NCBI GenBank assembly: GCA_018623655.1
Contig: JAAZVG010000038.1
Coordinates: 1-11,409, forward strand
Reading direction: 5' to 3'
Source of the DNA: Flavobacteriaceae bacterium
GTDB lineage: Bacteria; Bacteroidota; Bacteroidia; Flavobacteriales; Flavobacteriaceae
DNA: 11,409 bases
The notes beneath the pieces are model-generated. The model worked only from the letters and a program-made list of their open reading frames with translations. It ran no database searches and was not told the origin of the DNA. Position numbers and translations under genes: made by a program. The first letter of the stretch is position 1, and the number at the start of each line of letters is the position of its first letter. This document shows, in pieces, positions 8,243-11,409 of the stretch.

Positions 8243-9661
8243 ATGTCAGATGCTAAGAATTCAAGACGTGACTTCTTGAAAAAATCTGCGGCTGCGGGCG
8301 CGGGATTCTTTATTGTTCCAAGAAATGTTTTGGGAGGGCCAGGGTTTATCGCCCCTAGTGATCAACTAAGAATTGCTGCCTTTGGAGCCGGAGGAAAAGG
8401 TTATGGTGACCTAACTAACGCCTATAACAGTGGAGCGAACCGAATTGTCGCACTTTGCGATATCGATCCTAAACAGGCTGCTCGAGCCATGGCTGATCAC
8501 CCCAAAGCTAAATTCTATCACGACTACCGAGTGCTTTTAGATAAAGAACGAATTGATGCGGTTACGATTAGTACGCCTGACCATACCCATGCAGTGATGA
8601 CTTATGATGCTATGATGCAAGGTAAGGCAGTGTATGTTCAAAAACCGTTAACGCATACTATTGCTGAAGCAAGACTACTTACAGAAACAGCTAGAGAGCA
8701 ACGTGTTGTGACTCAAATGGGTAACCAAGGAGGTTCTAATCAAGGAGTTTTAAAAGTAAAGGAATGGATTGATTCAGGAATTGTAGGCGAGGTAAAACAC
8801 GTTAATGTTTGGACAAATCGCCCAGTTTGGCCACAAGGTATTTCGATGCCAGAGGCCGATGAACAAGCACTCCCTGAAGACGTAGCTTGGGATCTTTGGT
8901 TAGGCCCAGCAAGTAAGCGTCCTTATACGCCTAATCTTCACCCATTTAATTGGAGAGGCTTCTGGGAGTACGGTACAGGTGCACTAGGAGACATGGGCTG
9001 TCATCTTTTTGACGCACCTTATAAAGCGCTAGGGCTAGGCTATCCTGTAGCGGTTCAAGCTAGTGTAGCTGATGTCTATTCTAGAATGTGGACTCCAGAT
9101 TATACTCCTGAGGCTTGCCCAATTTCTACCAGAGTAACGATTGATTTCCCTGGTGGAGTTGTTTTTGAATGGACTGACGGAGGTATTCAGCCTGCACTTC
9201 CAGACCTGCTAGTAGAAAATAATTTTGTTCCAGATTCTAGTGGAGTCATGATGATCGGTAGTAAAGGAATCATTACCGTAGACACTTATGGTAATCATCC
9301 GAAATTATTTATCGAAGGTAGAGAAGTAGAGCACTTCGATACCGATGCTCAAGGCAACTTAGATCTTATACATAACGGTTATTGGACAGAAGCTGTTAAA
9401 GCCGGGTACGGTTCTGACCAGCATAAGGCTCTTACCTCTTCATTTGACTATGCTGGGCCGTTTACTGAAACCGTACTTATGGGGAATATCGCTATTCGTG
9501 CGCATCAGATGCGACGCCAGAATGCCAGCGGTCGTTATGATTATTTCGGTCGTCGTAAGCTTTACTGGGATGGCGAAGATATGCGCATCACGAATCTTGA
9601 AGAAGCCAATCAGTTTGTTAGCAAGCCTTACCGAGAAGGATGGCATCGAGCAAACCTTTAA
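8243..9661 (+). CDS. Tat-exported Gfo/Idh/MocA family oxidoreductase
   Basis: This is a 472-residue NAD(P)-dependent oxidoreductase of the Gfo/Idh/MocA family, which generally acts on sugars, inositols or related polyols. The N-terminus carries a twin-arginine signal: SRRDFLKK (7-14), then a small-residue hydrophobic stretch, so the folded enzyme with bound cofactor is probably exported to the periplasm. The Rossmann fold is visible as LRIAAFGAGGKGYGD (42-56) and ALCDIDP (70-76). The family's EKP motif appears here as QKP (133-135), keeping the catalytic Lys134. The substrate domain has GALGDMGCHLFD (246-257) with the conserved Asp250 and His254. Length and domain order are normal. The gene stands alone: 62 bases after the kinase gene, with a strong terminator immediately downstream. 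The substrate cannot be read from the sequence. Glycoside hydrolase family 109 is related but less likely given the retained lysine. Confidence 0.92.
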   Translation: MSDAKNSRRDFLKKSAAAGAGFFIVPRNVLGGPGFIAPSDQLRIAAFGAGGKGYGDLTNAYNSGANRIVALCDIDPKQAARAMADHPKAKFYHDYRVLLDKERIDAVTISTPDHTHAVMTYDAMMQGKAVYVQKPLTHTIAEARLLTETAREQRVVTQMGNQGGSNQGVLKVKEWIDSGIVGEVKHVNVWTNRPVWPQGISMPEADEQALPEDVAWDLWLGPASKRPYTPNLHPFNWRGFWEYGTGALGDMGCHLFDAPYKALGLGYPVAVQASVADVYSRMWTPDYTPEACPISTRVTIDFPGGVVFEWTDGGIQPALPDLLVENNFVPDSSGVMMIGSKGIITVDTYGNHPKLFIEGREVEHFDTDAQGNLDLIHNGYWTEAVKAGYGSDQHKALTSSFDYAGPFTETVLMGNIAIRAHQMRRQNASGRYDYFGRRKLYWDGEDMRITNLEEANQFVSKPYREGWHRANL

Positions 9662-9664
9662 TAT

Positions 9665-9687
9665 AAACGCCCCTCGGGGCGTTTTTT
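9665..9687 (+). terminator. Rho-independent terminator after the oxidoreductase gene
   Basis: A GC-rich hairpin AACGCCC-CTCG-GGGCGTT, flanked by further A-T pairs, starts four bases after the oxidoreductase stop and is followed by TTTTTT. On the opposite strand the same stem is followed by TTTATATT, so it may also stop the convergent acyltransferase transcript less efficiently. The T run overlaps the TAA stop of the minus-strand gene. Confidence 0.9.
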
Positions 9688-10417
9688 ATTCTTTCAAGGA
9701 CGATCGAACAGCAGCTTCTGCTTGTGCGATAATAGCACTTTTATCTCCGGTATTTTCGATGGGCTTGTGAACAATGTATTCCATGCGAACACCAACTTGT
9801 AACGGGAAAAGACCCTTACTTGTAAACTGATACGCTCTATTAATGGTAAGAGGCACTAAAAGCGCGTCTGGAGCAGCATCCAATAATGCAGAAACCCCAG
9901 CGGGTTTAAAGGGTTTCATAGACCCACTTCTACTTCTTGTCCCCTCAGGATAAATGACTGCAGCAAACTTCTTTTTGTTGATGAATTGACCTAGCTTTTG
10001 AATTTGTGGGATCGCCTGTTTGGGATTTTTTCGATCGATAGTTACAGACCCTCCGTTTCTGATATTGTAAGAAATCGTCGGTATTCCTCGTGCTAATTCC
10101 TGCTTCACCACAAACTTTGGATGATACTTTCTAAAGAACCAAAAGATCGGCGGAATATCGTACATGCTTTGATGATTCGCCGTAAATATAAGTGGACGAT
10201 CATCAGGTAACAATTCCCTTCCTTCGACTTTATAGGTAGCTCCTAAAATTCGAGTCGAGTTGGTGAGACTCATCGTAATGATTGAAATGATTGCATCGTG
10301 CGCCCGATGCCCAAATAGTTTTAGGGTAATTCTTTGGATTGGATCAAAGAGGATCAAAATAATCCCAAAGGCTATATAGAATAAAGGTGATAGCAAATAG
10401 CTAAGCAGTGTTTTCAT
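9686..10417 (-). CDS. 1-acyl-sn-glycerol-3-phosphate acyltransferase (PlsC/LPLAT family)
   Basis: This membrane acyltransferase is predicted to acylate lysophosphatidic acid to phosphatidic acid in phospholipid synthesis. In the 243-residue form the motifs are NHQSMYD (81-87, catalytic His82 and Asp87 of HX4D), GSVTIDR (123-129), YPEGTRSR (156-163) and LLVPLTI (186-192), all complete. A hydrophobic segment at about 8-25 anchors the N-terminus in the inner membrane. The ATG at 10417 is chosen as the start: the frame could be extended to a TTG at 10465, but the extra 16 residues would be encoded by the terminator hairpin of the upstream bacilliredoxin gene and do not resemble the family N-terminus. 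A TAGCTTTA box lies just upstream. Closely related LPLAT enzymes with other acceptors (for example lyso-ornithine lipid) cannot be excluded. Confidence 0.9.
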   Translation of the reverse strand: MKTLLSYLLSPLFYIAFGIILILFDPIQRITLKLFGHRAHDAIISIITMSLTNSTRILGATYKVEGRELLPDDRPLIFTANHQSMYDIPPIFWFFRKYHPKFVVKQELARGIPTISYNIRNGGSVTIDRKNPKQAIPQIQKLGQFINKKKFAAVIYPEGTRSRSGSMKPFKPAGVSALLDAAPDALLVPLTINRAYQFTSKGLFPLQVGVRMEYIVHKPIENTGDKSAIIAQAEAAVRSSLKE

Positions 10418-10422
10418 GGGTG

Positions 10423-10430
10423 TAAAGCTA
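10423..10430 (-). promoter_or_regulatory. Possible -7 box (TAGCTTTA) for the acyltransferase gene
   Basis: Read on the minus strand, TAGCTTTA differs from the Bacteroidota -7 consensus TAnnTTTG only at the last base and ends five bases before the ATG at 10417. It directly follows the U-tract of the bacilliredoxin terminator, so an independent promoter is needed if that terminator works. No -33 TTG is seen at the expected distance. If used, the transcript would start at or near the A of ATG. Confidence 0.4.
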
Positions 10431-10461
10431 TAAAAAAACCACTCCAGCGGCGGAGTGGTTT
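10431..10461 (-). terminator. Rho-independent terminator of the bacilliredoxin gene
   Basis: On the minus strand a 10-base stem AAACCACTCC / GGAGTGGTTT with a six-base loop (GCCGCT) is followed by further Ts, giving a run of seven. It begins about 25 bases after the TAA stop of the bacilliredoxin gene and ends about 14 bases before the acyltransferase ATG. On the plus strand the stem is followed by GCAAGTC, so termination is expected only in the minus direction. Confidence 0.9.
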
Positions 10462-10486
10462 GCAAGTCACAGTAAGTGAGTTTGGA

Positions 10487-10903
10487 TTATGCGCAGAACT
10501 CGTCATAAGCACCTTTTAGATTGTCAGCAATCATTTGTGCTGGACGGCCCTCAATGTGATGACGCTCAATCATATGTACTAATTCCCCATCTTTAAAAAG
10601 AGCCATACAAGGCGAAGATGGAGGAAAAGGCACCATCATCTCACGAGCTTTATTCACTGCTTCAATATCAAAGCCAGCAAATGCGGTTACAATACGACTA
10701 GGTGTATGAGGGTGCGCTAAACTCATTTTTGCAGCCGGGCGAGCGTTTGCCGCAGCACAACCGCAAACAGAATTAATAACAATAAGGGTGGTGCCTTCTG
10801 CATTAAGTGCAGTTTCTACAGCTTCAGCAGTCACTACCTCTTCAAACCCAGCAACGGTTAGGTCGTGCTTCATGGGCAAAACAAGTTCTTCGGGATACAT
10901 CAT
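10487..10903 (-). CDS. BrxA/BrxB family bacilliredoxin (YphP/YqiW, DUF1094)
   Basis: This small thioredoxin-fold protein belongs to the family whose Bacillus members remove bacillithiol from S-bacillithiolated proteins and have weak disulphide isomerase activity in the cytoplasm. Counting from the ATG at 10903 (138 residues), the active-site CGC motif lies at 47-49 within INSVCGCAAANARPAA, the loop PPSSPCMALF contains the presumed cis-Pro98 and an unusual Cys99, IERHHIEGRPAQMI (112-125) is typical, and a conserved Cys sits near the C-terminus (FCA). The ATG at 10903 is preferred over an in-frame TTG at 10921 because homologues begin with the MYPEEL-like stretch and no Shine-Dalgarno favours the longer form; an ATG at 10900 is equally possible. 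A TATCTTTG box lies upstream at 10936-10943, giving a leader of about 27 bases. The gene ends in its own terminator, so it is probably monocistronic. The physiological thiol is not known here. Confidence 0.93.
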   Translation of the reverse strand: MMYPEELVLPMKHDLTVAGFEEVVTAEAVETALNAEGTTLIVINSVCGCAAANARPAAKMSLAHPHTPSRIVTAFAGFDIEAVNKAREMMVPFPPSSPCMALFKDGELVHMIERHHIEGRPAQMIADNLKGAYDEFCA

Positions 10904-10935
10904 ATCGAAATTTTTTATCAAGCTTATTTAGACTA

Positions 10936-10943
10936 CAAAGATA
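10936..10943 (-). promoter_or_regulatory. Bacteroidota -7 box (TATCTTTG) for the bacilliredoxin gene
   Basis: Read on the minus strand, TATCTTTG fits TAnnTTTG exactly and lies 32 bases upstream of the preferred ATG. It is the inverted copy of the box for the divergent gene at 10960-10967. No TTG occurs at the expected -33 position, where AAG is found instead. Confidence 0.55.
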
Positions 10944-10959
10944 GGGTTTTTCAAAAGTG

Positions 10960-10967
10960 TATCTTTG
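10960..10967 (+). promoter_or_regulatory. Bacteroidota -7 box (TATCTTTG) for the TerB-like gene
   Basis: TATCTTTG matches TAnnTTTG exactly and ends five bases before the ATG at 10973, so transcription should begin at or almost at the start codon, giving a leaderless or nearly leaderless mRNA. The expected -33 position holds AAG rather than TTG. The box and its inverted partner at 10936-10943 are separated by 16 bases. Confidence 0.6.
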
Positions 10968-10972
10968 CCCTC

Positions 10973-11409
10973 ATGCGTTCAATTGCACCTATCATCGGGG
11001 CCTTTATCGGCTATTTCATTTTGCGTTTTCCTGGGGCTATTCTCGGCTATTTTATCGGTAGAATGTTTCAGTCAAACGTTACCGTTAAAACTTTCAGTAA
11101 TTCGAGATCCATCGATTTTGACTTTGGCATTAACCTCATTTCATTAGCGACCGCAATTATCAAGGCCGACGGTAAAGTGGATCAAGCAGAGCTCGATTAT
11201 GTTCGTCAGTTTTTTATTCGAAACTATGGTGTACAGCGCGCGAATGAAGTTTTCAGAAGTTTCAAAACTCAAATCAATCAGAGCGAGATTAACGTGGCAA
11301 AAATTGCCTCTACTTTTCGATCATATACTTCCTATGCGACACGAGAGCAGATTTTATACTTTCTTATTGACCTTGCTAAGTCTGACGGCAGTATTAGCCA
11401 ATCAGAGAT
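10973..11409 (+). CDS. TerB/DjlA-like protein with glycine-rich N-terminal membrane segment (3' end outside window)
   Basis: The frame runs open from ATG 10973 to the window edge and gives 145 residues without a stop, so the gene is cut. Residues 5-31 form a hydrophobic, glycine-spaced segment (IGAFIGYF, GAILGYFIG) like the N-terminal transmembrane segment of DjlA. Residues 51 to the end match the TerB-like helical domain, with two copies of its acidic A/S-x-DG-x-x-x-x-x-E pattern: KADGKVDQAELDYV (64-77) and KSDGSISQSE (136-145). DjlA-type proteins usually carry a C-terminal J domain that stimulates DnaK; here that part, if present, lies beyond the window. The divergent bacilliredoxin gene shares the promoter region. 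The precise role is unknown; the database label 'tellurite resistance' would follow from the domain name and is not evidence of that function. Confidence 0.8.
   Translation, partial: MRSIAPIIGAFIGYFILRFPGAILGYFIGRMFQSNVTVKTFSNSRSIDFDFGINLISLATAIIKADGKVDQAELDYVRQFFIRNYGVQRANEVFRSFKTQINQSEINVAKIASTFRSYTSYATREQILYFLIDLAKSDGSISQSE

Noticed and set aside
8243..9661. Glycoside hydrolase family 109 (alpha-N-acetylgalactosaminidase) identity for the Tat-exported oxidoreductase
   Set aside because: GH109 enzymes share the fold and an export signal, but the retained dehydrogenase lysine in QKP favours a general Gfo/Idh/MocA oxidoreductase.
10904..10921. Six-residue N-terminal extension of the bacilliredoxin from a TTG
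   Set aside because: An ATG pair at 10903 and 10900 matches where homologues begin, and nothing upstream of the TTG favours it.
10965..11147. A 60-residue frame on the plus strand starting just before the TerB-like gene
   Set aside because: It overlaps the much better supported TerB-like frame, begins inside the promoter box and shows no family motifs.

Overview
The window looks like chromosomal DNA of a marine-type member of the Bacteroidota, most likely Flavobacteriia. The evidence is the protein types (a Bacteroidota-style cysteine-rich ferrochelatase, a HemJ starting with the ALH...WFAGLFYIPRLFIYH signature, a large Asp-box repeat protein, a BrxA/BrxB bacilliredoxin), no recognisable Shine-Dalgarno sequence before any gene, and several upstream copies of the Bacteroidota sigma -7 box TAnnTTTG. 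The species cannot be named from the sequence alone. No phage, insertion sequence, CRISPR array or RNA gene is visible, and no gap between genes exceeds about 70 bases.

Left part (1-8180, all + strand). The 3' end of an AraC-family regulator is followed by hemH (ferrochelatase), a MATE exporter gene overlapping the hemH stop codon by one base, a 1029-residue secreted Asp-box/beta-propeller protein, hemJ (protoporphyrinogen IX oxidase, UPF0093/CopD-like) and a NtrY-like sensor histidine kinase overlapping hemJ by four bases. HemJ makes protoporphyrin IX and HemH inserts iron into it, so the last two steps of haem synthesis bracket the exporter and the propeller protein. Tight spacing (1-base overlap, 66, 24 and 4-base overlap) and no clear terminator suggest one long transcript or two coupled pairs.

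Middle (8243-9687). A single Tat-exported Gfo/Idh/MocA-type oxidoreductase gene is closed by a strong rho-independent hairpin, which also separates it from the convergent genes to its right.

Right part (9686-11409). Two minus-strand genes encode a PlsC-type 1-acylglycerol-3-phosphate acyltransferase and a BrxA/BrxB bacilliredoxin. Each appears to be its own unit: a clean terminator for the bacilliredoxin gene lies immediately upstream of the acyltransferase start. Divergent from the bacilliredoxin, and cut by the window edge, is a TerB/DjlA-like membrane-anchored protein gene. The 69-base divergent gap holds two identical TATCTTTG boxes in inverted orientation, so the two promoters probably overlap.

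Most genes belong to known families. The most interesting features are the arrangement of haem genes with an exporter and an orphan kinase, the back-to-back palindromic promoters, the apparently leaderless or near-leaderless genes, and the uncharacterised twin-propeller secreted protein. I did not find a clearly new defence or mobile system.
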